DNA of 7,740 bases, from NCBI GenBank assembly GCA_003566215.1, contig PXEJ01000225.1, forward strand, positions 1 through 7,740, read 5' to 3'. Numbering within the stretch: the stretch's first letter is position 1; each line of letters opens with the position of its first letter. The stretch comes from Cyanobacteria bacterium T3Sed10_376R1m (GTDB lineage Bacteria > Cyanobacteriota > Cyanobacteriia > Cyanobacteriales > Cyanobacteriaceae). Both the position numbers and the translations under genes were made by a program. The notes under the pieces were generated by a model, which was given only the letters and a program-made list of their open reading frames with translations, had not been told where the DNA came from and ran no database searches. This document shows, one piece after another, positions 1 through 5,654 of the stretch.

Positions 1-16
1 AATTGGCTAATTTCAA

Positions 17-32
17 CGACGCTAATTTGTTA
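17..32 (-). repeat. TnsB-site-like repeat 4
   Basis: Minus-strand TAACAAATTAGCGTCG, 20 bp from unit 3. Further repeats may lie beyond the window edge. Confidence 0.5.
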
Positions 33-35
33 TTA

Positions 36-53
36 TGTCATTTATTTGGTTAA
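36..53 (-). repeat. TnsB-site-like repeat 3 (most diverged)
   Basis: Minus-strand TTAACCAAATAAATGACA. It keeps the spacing (19 bp from unit 2), but its distal half reads TGACA instead of TGTCG. Confidence 0.45.
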
Positions 54-55
54 CA

Positions 56-72
56 CGACACTAAGGCGTTAA
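56..72 (-). repeat. TnsB-site-like repeat 2
   Basis: Minus-strand TTAACGCCTTAGTGTCG. The TAAC core is 21 bp from that of unit 1, and the unit ends in the TGTCG that is characteristic of the family. Confidence 0.55.
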
Positions 73-75
73 CGA

Positions 76-92
76 TGACAAATAGTTTGTTA
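76..92 (-). repeat. TnsB-site-like repeat 1 (tip-proximal)
   Basis: Minus-strand TAACAAACTATTTGTCA, the unit closest to the presumed transposon tip. It shares the TAAC...TGTC frame with the three units further left. Confidence 0.55.
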
Positions 93-99
93 ATGTAAA

Positions 100-104
100 A
101 GTTT
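100..104. other. Possible 5-bp target-site duplication flank
   Basis: AGTTT immediately outside the presumed tip at 99. Tn7-like insertion duplicates 5 bp, so the same pentamer should follow the far end of the element, which is not in view. Confidence 0.25.
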
Positions 105-137
105 ATTTAAACTACTTGTGTTGAATCATAAAAGTTA

Positions 138-161
138 TGGGCAGAGCGAGACTCGAACTCG
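138..161 (-). other. Predicted crRNA target (protospacer) for V-K homing in the tRNA-Leu 3' end
   Basis: V-K CASTs recognise a GTN PAM and insert about 60-66 bp downstream of it. On the minus strand a GTG trinucleotide occupies 164-162. The following 24 nt (161 to 138) cover the T arm and 3' acceptor strand, ending exactly at the discriminator base. Counted from 161 to the presumed insertion boundary at 100, the distance is 62 bp. A second PAM candidate, GTC at 167-165, gives 65 bp. This is a geometric inference; no matching spacer is in the window. Confidence 0.35.
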
Positions 162-219
162 CACGACCGAAGCCGCCACATTTTGAGTGTGGTGCGTCTA
201 CCAATTTCGCCATCCGCCC
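138..219 (-). tRNA. trnL: tRNA-Leu(CAA)
   Basis: The 82-nt cloverleaf reads from 219 down to 138. The acceptor strands GGGCGGA and TCTGCCC pair over seven positions with one G-U, and the discriminator is A. The anticodon stem CCACA/TGTGG encloses loop CTCAAAA, giving anticodon CAA at 185-183, which decodes UUG. A long variable arm (GGC-TTCG-GTC core) is typical of class II tRNA-Leu. The T arm GCGAG-TTCGAGT-CTCGC is intact. No CCA is encoded. The 5' 22 nt overlap the 3' end of the upstream M48 protease gene, and a transposon-like end lies 38 bp beyond the 3' end. Confidence 0.98.
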
Positions 220-1064
220 TTGTTTTCACTTTGACTATTATAACTAATTTGTTGTCTTTCTAGCAACTGTGAATATTGGGGAGATTTCGCCCAAGACTCT
301 ATTTCTTTTGCCCTTAAAATTGGTACGGGGTGTGTAAGTTGGGCTGTTTGCATTTCCGTGAGCATTTCTCCCATTTCTGTGGCACTCATTTTTTGATAGT
401 CCTTGACTTGATCCATGAATGCTTCTAAGTTAAGTTTTGGGGCTAGGGTGGGTGAGCCTCCGGTTAATTTCATTAGTACTGACATGACAATTTTTGGATC
501 TTGTGCTACTAAGAGTGCCGCGCGATCGCAACTAAACTCAGCGCAACGAACCCATTGAAATAATTGATTTTGCAAAGATTGAGCCAAAATACTTCCCCAA
601 GTTGGCAATAAACCCGTTGCTAAAACAATAATATTCGCTAGAGTTAGATAAACCCCATGCTCACATTTCAGATGACCCAATTCATGTCCAATAACTGCTT
701 GAATTTCCTCGTCCGTCAGAATTTCTAGTAGGGAGGTATGGATGACCATAAAAGGTTTTTTGCCCCTAATAGCAAGGGTATAGGCATTGGGGACGGGATT
801 TTGTTTTAGGTATAGCTGGGGTGGTTCGAGGTCTAAAATTTCTGAAGCATTAAGCAATAAGTGGTGGAGGTGGGGTAATTGTTTTTCATTGATGAGGATG
901 CTAGAAGCAATGTTATTGAGATAAAAAAAGTCTTCGGCAACTGAACCTAAAATCCCTCTAATGGCAATGTCTAAAGCGGGAATTTGTTGGAGATTGTTGG
1001 TAGCTTGTAAATCTAAGGGATGTCTAAATTCATCGGCCCTTAAGCCTATTAAAGGAGTTTTCAT
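198..1064 (-). CDS. M48-family zinc metalloprotease
   Basis: A 288-residue peptidase of the M48 (Ste24/HtpX/Oma1-like) clan. The zinc-binding, catalytic HELGH is at residues 127-131 (IGHELGHLKCEHG), and the third ligand is probably E176 in AEFSCDRAA, with the conserved D180 four residues later. The preceding NAYTLAIRG (93-101) and the later THPVPILRAKE (244-254) are also conserved family blocks. A hydrophobic stretch at ~138-164 may be membrane-associated; there is no clear signal peptide. The likely role is membrane or envelope protein quality control, but the substrate is unknown. The ATG at 1064 fits the conserved N-terminus; no Shine-Dalgarno sequence is apparent. The last seven codons (GGWRNW preceded by K) and the TAG stop overlap or abut the 5' end of tRNA-Leu. 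It lies 58 bp downstream of the glycosyltransferase gene on the same strand, so co-transcription is possible. Confidence 0.9.
   Translation of the reverse strand: MKTPLIGLRADEFRHPLDLQATNNLQQIPALDIAIRGILGSVAEDFFYLNNIASSILINEKQLPHLHHLLLNASEILDLEPPQLYLKQNPVPNAYTLAIRGKKPFMVIHTSLLEILTDEEIQAVIGHELGHLKCEHGVYLTLANIIVLATGLLPTWGSILAQSLQNQLFQWVRCAEFSCDRAALLVAQDPKIVMSVLMKLTGGSPTLAPKLNLEAFMDQVKDYQKMSATEMGEMLTEMQTAQLTHPVPILRAKEIESWAKSPQYSQLLERQQISYNSQSENKGGWRNW
237..266 (-). promoter_or_regulatory. Candidate promoter for tRNA-Leu inside the M48 coding sequence
   Basis: On the minus strand, TTGCTA (266-261) is followed after 18 bp by a perfect TATAAT (242-237). The -10 ends 17 nt before the mature tRNA 5' end, leaving room for a ~10-nt leader for RNase P. 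The promoter would let the tRNA be transcribed independently of the protease gene it overlaps. Confidence 0.5.
522..529. repeat. HIP1 octamer
   Basis: GCGATCGC inside the M48 protease gene, covering the codons around D180 and R181. Confidence 0.95.
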
Positions 1065-1122
1065 AAGTTATTATTATTGTTTGTGTATAATTAAGGATTT
1101 AGATTTGTTCTACACTCCCTAA

Positions 1123-2325
1123 CTAACTATTTCCAATGATAATACCTATGCCTTTTAATTGTTGTTGTAGTTTGTGGGCTAAGGTTGGATTTTGTTGATG
1201 GTGTAAATTGAAGGCTTGTTCAAATAATTGTAAACTTTCTGGATAATATGCCTGTTTATGGAGTAATAGTCCTAAATTTTGATAGGCTAGGGCATAAGTA
1301 GGATTGAATTGAATACAGGTTTGATAGGCGCTAATCGCTTTGGATATTTGTCCTGTCGCTTTATAACATAAACCTAAATTATAATAAACAAGGGTAAAAT
1401 TCATGTCTATTTTCAGACATTCATTATACAGTGCGATCGCCCTTGGATATTTTTCTAACTGGTAACACAGACTCCCAAGGTTGTGGTATGCTCCCAATTT
1501 TATTTTAGGCAATAGGGGAAGTGCGATCGCCTTTTCGTAATGTTTGGTGGCTAAATCCCATTGTTTTTCTTTAACCGAAATATTCCCTAGATGATAGTGT
1601 AACTCGTAAACCGTTGCTTCACTACTACCATGAAGTTTTAAACCCTTTTTCAATAATTTTAAACCCTTTTTTCTTTCTCCTAATTGCAGATATAAAGCCC
1701 CTAATTTGCTACAGACATAACTATCACGGGGATTATCTTTTAAATAACTTTCCATCGCCTTTCTAGCTCGTTTAGCTTTATTCTCTGATTCAATGATGGC
1801 TGGTTGATAACCATAATGAGCAATGGCAACTTCTGGTAAATCTACCACTTTCCAATGAGATTCATCCCCACATAAACTTAAAACAGAATCATCAATCAAA
1901 GCATGATAAGGACGAGAAAACTTAATGCGAGGATGAAGACGAAATAAACGAGACACAAGGGAATAAGGAGAAGAAATTGCCCCCACTTCATGGCGAATCA
2001 AATTAACCACCAAATTATCATCGGCAACTATAGCCTTTTGTATCGAAGCAATCGCATCTAATTTTAAGACTTCATCGGCATCTAATACCAACACCCAGTC
2101 AGTTTGTACAAAATCCAAACCATAATTTCTAGCTGAAGCAAAATTATCTTGCCAAGAATAGTCAACCACCCTTGCCCCAAAATTTTGAGCAATTTCCCTA
2201 GTGCTATCCGTCGAGCCAGTATCAACTACAACCATATCACTGGTAAGGTTTTTGACACTATTGAGACAGTTCGGTAAGCTTTTCTCCTCATTTTTCACAA
2301 TCATACATAGGGAAATTTTACTCAT
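1123..2325 (-). CDS. GT2 glycosyltransferase with C-terminal TPR repeats
   Basis: A 400-residue two-domain protein. Residues 1-~100 are a GT-A fold of family 2: the opening SLCMIVKNEE, the nucleotide-sugar motif VVVDTGSTDST (32-42), then DNFASARN (60-67) and the metal-binding DxD as LDADE (81-85). Residues ~200-378 form four to five tetratricopeptide repeats, clearest at ~277-310, 311-344 and 345-378 (YYNLGLCYKATGQISKAISA and similar). No membrane segment is apparent, so it is probably cytoplasmic and transfers sugar to an unknown acceptor; the TPRs may recruit a protein partner or substrate. Related SunS/TPR glycosyltransferases are common in cyanobacteria. The ATG at 2325 begins the conserved motif. 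Two HIP1 octamers lie inside. It is divergent from pstB across an intergenic region carrying a Pho box close to its own start. Confidence 0.92.
   Translation of the reverse strand: MSKISLCMIVKNEEKSLPNCLNSVKNLTSDMVVVDTGSTDSTREIAQNFGARVVDYSWQDNFASARNYGLDFVQTDWVLVLDADEVLKLDAIASIQKAIVADDNLVVNLIRHEVGAISSPYSLVSRLFRLHPRIKFSRPYHALIDDSVLSLCGDESHWKVVDLPEVAIAHYGYQPAIIESENKAKRARKAMESYLKDNPRDSYVCSKLGALYLQLGERKKGLKLLKKGLKLHGSSEATVYELHYHLGNISVKEKQWDLATKHYEKAIALPLLPKIKLGAYHNLGSLCYQLEKYPRAIALYNECLKIDMNFTLVYYNLGLCYKATGQISKAISAYQTCIQFNPTYALAYQNLGLLLHKQAYYPESLQLFEQAFNLHHQQNPTLAHKLQQQLKGIGIIIGNS
1433..1440. repeat. HIP1 octamer
   Basis: GCGATCGC inside the TPR region of the glycosyltransferase, read as Ala-Ile-Ala. 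Confidence 0.95.
1523..1530. repeat. HIP1 octamer
   Basis: GCGATCGC 90 bp from the previous copy, at the equivalent Ala-Ile-Ala of a neighbouring TPR unit. Confidence 0.95.
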
Positions 2326-2340
2326 AACTTTCTCAACTTT

Positions 2341-2384
2341 GTTAATTTTCTCTTAACTTTTAACAGGTAAACTCAGACTATAAT
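2341..2384 (+). promoter_or_regulatory. Pho-box-type promoter for pstB
   Basis: GTTAATTT (2341-2348) and CTTAACTT (2352-2359) are two copies of the cyanobacterial Pho-box octamer YTTAAYYW, at an 11-bp pitch. A weaker CTCAACTT precedes them (2332-2339), and another TTAAC overlaps after them (2360-2364). A perfect TATAAT follows at 2379-2384, 19 bp after the second octamer. The boxes therefore replace the -35, as expected for a response-regulator-activated promoter. The regulator would be SphR/PhoB under phosphate limitation. Transcription would start near 2391. The boxes also lie within 35 bp of the divergent glycosyltransferase start and could affect it. Confidence 0.65.
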
Positions 2385-2417
2385 TACTTTAAACTTACTT
2401 TGACTCTCCATGGATAC

Positions 2418-2432
2418 TTTTGACGGTCAAAA
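2418..2432 (+). promoter_or_regulatory. 15-bp perfect dyad in the pstB leader
   Basis: TTTTGAC-G-GTCAAAA is a 7-1-7 perfect palindrome, ~27 nt downstream of the predicted start of transcription. The one-base centre suits a DNA-binding dimer better than an RNA hairpin. The factor is unknown. Confidence 0.4.
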
Positions 2433-2438
2433 TTCCCT

Positions 2439-2457
2439 TCTTTTAAGATCTAAAAGA
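2439..2457 (+). promoter_or_regulatory. Hairpin in the pstB leader
   Basis: TCTTTTA and TAAAAGA pair perfectly around the 5-nt loop AGATC. No T-run follows, so it is not an intrinsic terminator. It is followed three bases later by a further small stem, AACTG-AGC-CAGTT (2461-2473). Confidence 0.4.
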
Positions 2458-2531
2458 CCTAACTGAGCCAGTTGATTTTAATAACTATATACAGATAATT
2501 GAACCATATATTAATTACTAAAAAAAATACC

Positions 2532-3341
2532 ATGAATCAAGAATTATTGGCAAAAACTGCCCAAGAAACCGTTGTTCAAATTGAAAATGTCGATGTTTAC
2601 TATGGAAGTCATAAAGCGGTAGCGGGGGTAAACTTAGAAATTCCTAAAAATAATGCTGTGGCTTTTATTGGGCCTTCAGGGTGTGGCAAAAGTACCATTC
2701 TCAGATGTATAAACCGCATGAATGATTTAGTAGCTAGTGCAAGGGTAAAAGGTAGAATTACTTTTCATGGCAAAGATATATATGCAAAAAATGTTGATCC
2801 TGTGGGCTTAAGATCTAGAATCGGGATGGTATTTCAAAAACCAAATCCTTTCCCTAAATCTATCTATGAAAATATTGCTTGGGGTGCGAGGTTAAATGGT
2901 TATAAAGGAGATATGGATCAATTAGTAGAGGAATCTTTACGTAAAGCCGCTGTCTGGGATGAAGTCAAAGATAAGTTAAAACAAAGTGGTTTAGCTTTAT
3001 CCGGTGGACAACAACAACGGTTGTGTATTGCTCGGACTATTGCCATTAAACCTGATGTTATTTTAATGGATGAGCCTTGTTCTGCATTAGATCCGATTTC
3101 GACTCTTAAGGTAGAAGAATCTATCCACGAGTTGAAAGAAAACTATACCATTGTTATTGTTACCCACAATATGCAACAGGCTTCAAGGGTGTCTGATTTA
3201 ACTGCCTTCTTCAATGCTAAGAGTGTTCAAGGGGGTGGTGGTAAATTGGGTTATTTGGTTGAATATGATAGGACTGAAAATATTTTCCAAAACCCTGCCG
3301 AAGAAGCGACTCAACAATATGTTAGCGGACGTTTTGGTTAA
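2532..3341 (+). CDS. pstB: Phosphate ABC transporter ATP-binding protein PstB
   Basis: The 269-residue ATPase powers PstCA-mediated import of periplasmic phosphate delivered by PstS, acting at the cytoplasmic face of the inner membrane. All ABC motifs are intact: Walker A GPSGCGKS (47-54), Q-loop in VFQKPNPFP (Q102), signature LSGGQQQR (156-163), Walker B VILMDEP (176-182) and switch H212 in [24 protein letters not shown] and the VSGRFG C-terminus are specific to PstB. I chose the ATG at 2532 because it gives the usual PstB length; a TTG at 2499 would add 11 non-conserved residues. No clear Shine-Dalgarno sequence precedes it. The gene stands alone, with no pstS, pstC, pstA or phoU beside it, but has its own Pho-box promoter and terminator, so it is probably an extra or separately regulated PstB. 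Confidence 0.97.
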   Translation: MNQELLAKTAQETVVQIENVDVYYGSHKAVAGVNLEIPKNNAVAFIGPSGCGKSTILRCINRMNDLVASARVKGRITFHGKDIYAKNVDPVGLRSRIGMVFQKPNPFPKSIYENIAWGARLNGYKGDMDQLVEESLRKAAVWDEVKDKLKQSGLALSGGQQQRLCIARTIAIKPDVILMDEPCSALDPISTLKVEESIHELKENYTIVIVTHNMQQASRVSDLTAFFNAKSVQGGGGKLGYLVEYDRTENIFQNPAEEATQQYVSGRFG

Positions 3342-3351
3342 TTCTTGCGGC

Positions 3352-3377
3352 GTTGGGTTATAATCAACCCAACTTTT
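3352..3377 (+). terminator. Intrinsic terminator of pstB
   Basis: GTTGGGTT (3352-3359) pairs perfectly with AACCCAAC (3366-3373) across a 6-nt loop and is followed at once by TTTT. It begins 11 bp after the pstB stop. It lies before the end of the convergent ispF and has no T-run in the other direction, so it serves mainly pstB. Confidence 0.8.
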
Positions 3378-3381
3378 AAAA

Positions 3382-3858
3382 CTATCTTGATTCTAATAAA
3401 ACTACACTATAGGCGCAGATAGCTTCTTGTCTGCCCACAGGCCCTAATTTTTCGTTAGTAGTGGCTTTGATACTAATTTGATTAGGTGCGATCGCCATTC
3501 CCCTAGCTAAACTATCCACCATAGCGGGTAAATAGGGCTTTAACTTAGGACGTTCAGCGACAATAACATTATCCATATTAACCACTTGCCATCCTTGATC
3601 TAAAACCAACTGATAAACTTGAGTCAATAACTTCATACTATCAGCCCCAGCCCACTGAGGATCACTAGGGGGAAAATAATGACCAATATCCCCCAAACTT
3701 AAGGCACCCAATAAAGCATCCATGATTGAATGGGTCAACACATCGGCATCACTATGACCCAATAAACCTAAACAATGGTCAATTTCTATTCCCCCCAAAA
3801 TTAATTTTCTGCCTTCTACCAATCGGTGTAAATCATAACCATTGCCAATTCTAATCAT
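3382..3858 (-). CDS. ispF: 2-C-methyl-D-erythritol 2,4-cyclodiphosphate synthase
   Basis: The 158-residue enzyme of the MEP isoprenoid pathway converts 4-diphosphocytidyl-2-C-methyl-D-erythritol 2-phosphate to the 2,4-cyclodiphosphate with release of CMP. It is a soluble trimer with Zn/Mg at the active site. The metal ligands are visible as D9 and H11 in GYDLHR and H43 in [12 protein letters not shown]. The GHSDADV block is at 34-40, and the C-terminal [13 protein letters not shown] (131-143) holds the conserved TTNE nucleotide/diphosphate contacts. The full family length is present. The start at 3858 gives the conserved [13 protein letters not shown]-terminus. An AGGAGG on the minus strand at 3886-3881 is 22 nt from the ATG, too far for a standard ribosome site. 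A minus-strand TATAAT at 3895-3890 is a possible -10. It is divergent from the GST-like gene over 39 bp and convergent with pstB. Confidence 0.98.
   Translation of the reverse strand: MIRIGNGYDLHRLVEGRKLILGGIEIDHCLGLLGHSDADVLTHSIMDALLGALSLGDIGHYFPPSDPQWAGADSMKLLTQVYQLVLDQGWQVVNMDNVIVAERPKLKPYLPAMVDSLARGMAIAPNQISIKATTNEKLGPVGRQEAICAYSVVLLESR
3488..3495. repeat. HIP1 octamer
   Basis: GCGATCGC in ispF, read as Ala-Ile-Ala of MAIAP. Confidence 0.95.
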
Positions 3859-3897
3859 TTTATTTGTAAAATAGAAAAAACCTCCTATTATTATAAA

Positions 3898-5097
3898 ATG
3901 TCCATCGTACCTCTAGACTGGGAAGAATTAGAAAAACTAACGGATTATCAAATCGATAGAGTAAATGGACCTACAAACTCTCAAGCAACCCTAAGACTGT
4001 TCAATCACTCCGAAGAAGAAGTAAGAGTAACCCTTTATCGAGATAATCATGCTTGGTGTCCCTATTGTCAAAAAATATGGCTATGGTTAGAAGAAAAACA
4101 AATTCCCTACCGCATAAAAAAAGTAACCATGTTTTGTTATGGTCAAAAAGAAAGCTGGTATAAGGAGAAAGTACCGTCGGGAATGTTACCTGCTTTAGAA
4201 TTGGATGGAAAAATTATCACCGAAAGCGATGATATACTAATCGCCCTCGAAAAAACCTTTGGTGTTTTAACCTTTGGAATGGAAGATAAAAAAGTATTGG
4301 CTCTGCGTAGGCTCGAAAGACTATTATTTCGTGCATGGTGTAGTTGGTTATGTTATCCGACTATGTTTGCTCAACAAGAAAAAAATAACCGTAAACAATT
4401 TATTGAGGTAGTTAAACAAGTAGAGAATGTTCTTTCTCAAACTCCTAGTCCTTATTTTTTGGAAGATTTTAGTACTGTTGATGTAATTTTTACGCCTTAT
4501 GTGGAAAGAATGAATGCTAGTCTTTACTATTACAAGGGTTATTCATTGCGAGAAGAAAATCATTATTTTTCTCTTTGGTTTGATGCGATGGAATCTCGCT
4601 CTACCTATAGAGGTACTCAGAGTGACTTTCACACCCATGTCCATGATTTACCCCCTCAAATGGGTGGATGTTATAGTAATGGTAGCCCCCAAGCTATGGA
4701 AAATCAGCAAAAAGTTGATCAAGGAGATTGGTTTAATCTCCCGGATGTTGTCTATGGTGAACCAGAAAACTCCCGTCAAGAAGCACTACAGCGAGTATTA
4801 AAACATCGTCATAATATTATTAAGGTGAATCCGAGTGATGATATATTATTTGATCAAGCTTTACGATGTGCTTTGAGTAATATGATTACGGGGAAAACCT
4901 ATCAACCTCCGACTCAATCTGCTCTAGGGTTAAGATATTTGCGGGATAGAATTAATGTTCCCCGTGATATGTCTATCTATGCAGGAAAGAGATTACGCAC
5001 CGCCCTAGAGTTTACCGCAGGGTTAGATAGTGATATTCAACCGAAACCTTTGCCTATTCGCCATCGACGGGATCAAAATCCTCTTAATTTTCATTAG
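3898..5097 (+). CDS. GST/thioredoxin-fold protein with long C-terminal extension
   Basis: A 399-residue protein. Residues ~43-122 are a GST N-terminal thioredoxin fold: a CPYC redox motif at 54-57 ([11 protein letters not shown]), the [13 protein letters not shown] turn with its conserved proline (92-104), and TES (108-110), the glutathione gamma-glutamyl contact. Residues ~130-230 fit a helical GST C-terminal domain. The remaining ~165 residues exceed a standard GST (~200-240 aa) and include [20 protein letters not shown] (243-262), with three alternating histidines at 245, 247 and 249. A glutaredoxin-like or GSH-dependent reductase role is likely; the substrate is unknown. I recall similar long proteins in cyanobacteria and plant plastids but cannot confirm this. 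The ATG at 3898 has no Shine-Dalgarno sequence. Its 3' end overlaps the JAMM protease gene by 14 nt, tail to tail. Confidence 0.88.
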   Translation: MSIVPLDWEELEKLTDYQIDRVNGPTNSQATLRLFNHSEEEVRVTLYRDNHAWCPYCQKIWLWLEEKQIPYRIKKVTMFCYGQKESWYKEKVPSGMLPALELDGKIITESDDILIALEKTFGVLTFGMEDKKVLALRRLERLLFRAWCSWLCYPTMFAQQEKNNRKQFIEVVKQVENVLSQTPSPYFLEDFSTVDVIFTPYVERMNASLYYYKGYSLREENHYFSLWFDAMESRSTYRGTQSDFHTHVHDLPPQMGGCYSNGSPQAMENQQKVDQGDWFNLPDVVYGEPENSRQEALQRVLKHRHNIIKVNPSDDILFDQALRCALSNMITGKTYQPPTQSALGLRYLRDRINVPRDMSIYAGKRLRTALEFTAGLDSDIQPKPLPIRHRRDQNPLNFH

Positions 5098-5566
5098 GAT
5101 TTGTTGGCATTATCTTTATCTTTTCTTCGATAAATTGATCATTTTCATTTAGCATCCAACTAGATATAACTGTGGCTTTTTTTTTCATAATGGAGATGAT
5201 AATATATGAGTAAGATTGCCATGCGATCGCACGATCAAACTCTGAAGGTACTGCTAAGTGATCAGGGTGAGAATGATAAACTCCGATAATGTCTAAATTT
5301 TGTTGACGGGCTTCTTTTTGTATTTTAACGATTGTTTCTGGGGCTATGGCAAAATTTTCTCGACTACCCAAATCAGGTTTTGCCATAGTTTCTTGGAAAA
5401 AAGATCTTTGATTTTCCCAATCATTTTTAGCAGGAATCACTTTGGTTAAAATATTTTTATCTTCTTTTTTTTTACCAATTAATAAACCACAACATTCTAA
5501 GGGATAGTGTTTGATACCTTCTTCTTTTATTTGTTCTAAGTGCGATCGATTTACTGTAATAGTCAT
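5084..5566 (-). CDS. JAMM/MPN+ family metalloprotease (M67-like)
   Basis: A 160-residue single-domain JAB1/MPN+ protein. The zinc site is complete: E24 in [10 protein letters not shown], then H98 and H100 in [16 protein letters not shown]108, and D111 ten residues after H100. Bacterial relatives such as mycobacterial Mec remove C-terminal residues from ubiquitin-like sulfur carriers (CysO, ThiS, MoaD), so a role in sulfur transfer is the leading guess. No carrier, E1-like MoeB/ThiF or cysteine synthase is nearby to support it. It is probably cytoplasmic. The start at 5566 leaves the common domain length. A minus-strand TATAAT at 5576-5571 ends only 5 nt before the ATG, suggesting a leaderless or very short-leader transcript. 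The 3' end overlaps the convergent GST-like gene by 14 nt. Confidence 0.9.
   Translation of the reverse strand: MTITVNRSHLEQIKEEGIKHYPLECCGLLIGKKKEDKNILTKVIPAKNDWENQRSFFQETMAKPDLGSRENFAIAPETIVKIQKEARQQNLDIIGVYHSHPDHLAVPSEFDRAIAWQSYSYIIISIMKKKATVISSWMLNENDQFIEEKIKIMPTNPNEN
5223..5230. repeat. HIP1 octamer
   Basis: GCGATCGC in the JAMM protease gene, just after the ligand D111, read as Ala-Ile-Ala. A one-base variant GCGATCGA lies near the start of the same gene (5542-5549). Confidence 0.95.
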
Positions 5567-5570
5567 TTAA

Positions 5571-5576
5571 ATTATA
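5571..5576 (-). promoter_or_regulatory. Candidate -10 box of the JAMM protease gene
   Basis: Perfect TATAAT on the minus strand, ending 4 nt upstream of the ATG at 5566. With normal spacing, transcription would start at or within the start codon. No convincing -35 is seen, so a more upstream promoter is possible. Confidence 0.3.
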
Positions 5577-5611
5577 ATCAAAAATAAATAATTTCTATAC
5601 TATGTTGTATT

Positions 5612-5630
5612 AAAAAAAAGAAAAGTTTTC
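5612..5630 (-). terminator. Weak possible terminator after cobQ
   Basis: On the minus strand, a short GAAAA-C-TTTTC dyad (5630-5620) runs into eight Ts (5619-5612), 25 nt beyond the cobQ stop. The stem is all A-T apart from its closing pair and its loop is too small as drawn, so any termination would be inefficient. Confidence 0.25.
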
Positions 5631-5654
5631 CACTACTCAAAATAACAACTTATA

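Larger units (their letters stand above)
1..99 (-). mobile_element. Putative left end of a type V-K CRISPR-associated (Tn7-like) transposon, partial
   Basis: Read on the minus strand from 99 downward, the segment begins TTTACA and continues with four imperfect repeats of the form TAAC-AAA-TA-TGTC(G/A), whose TAAC cores are spaced 21, 19 and 20 bp. This is the layout of TnsB-binding sites at Tn7-like ends. Compared from memory with the published Scytonema hofmannii CAST left end (TGTACA, then GTGACAAATTATCTGTCG), base identity is high over the first ~45 bp without gaps. The end lies 38 bp past the 3' end of a tRNA-Leu gene, and the left end is the tRNA-proximal end expected for V-K elements. 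The terminal TGT appears as TTT, so the end may be divergent or decayed. No transposase, cas12k or CRISPR repeat is in view. It could instead be a solo remnant or an unrelated repeat cluster. Confidence 0.6.

Noticed and set aside
1..99. CRISPR array
   Set aside because: The units are ~17-18 bp, diverged and nearly contiguous, without the identical repeats and unique ~30-bp spacers of an array.
101..112. GTTTA-TT-TAAAC palindrome as a tRNA-Leu terminator
   Set aside because: The loop is only 2 nt and the stem is AT-rich, and the T-run that follows on the minus strand overlaps the presumed transposon tip, so support is too weak.
2499..2531. TTG start at 2499 adding 11 residues to PstB
   Set aside because: The extra residues are lysine/asparagine-rich and unlike PstB N-termini, and the ATG at 2532 gives the family length.
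4514..4801. 95-codon open frame on the plus strand within the GST-like gene
   Set aside because: It is a frame shadow: the overlapping frame has full domain homology, and this one has no recognisable motif.
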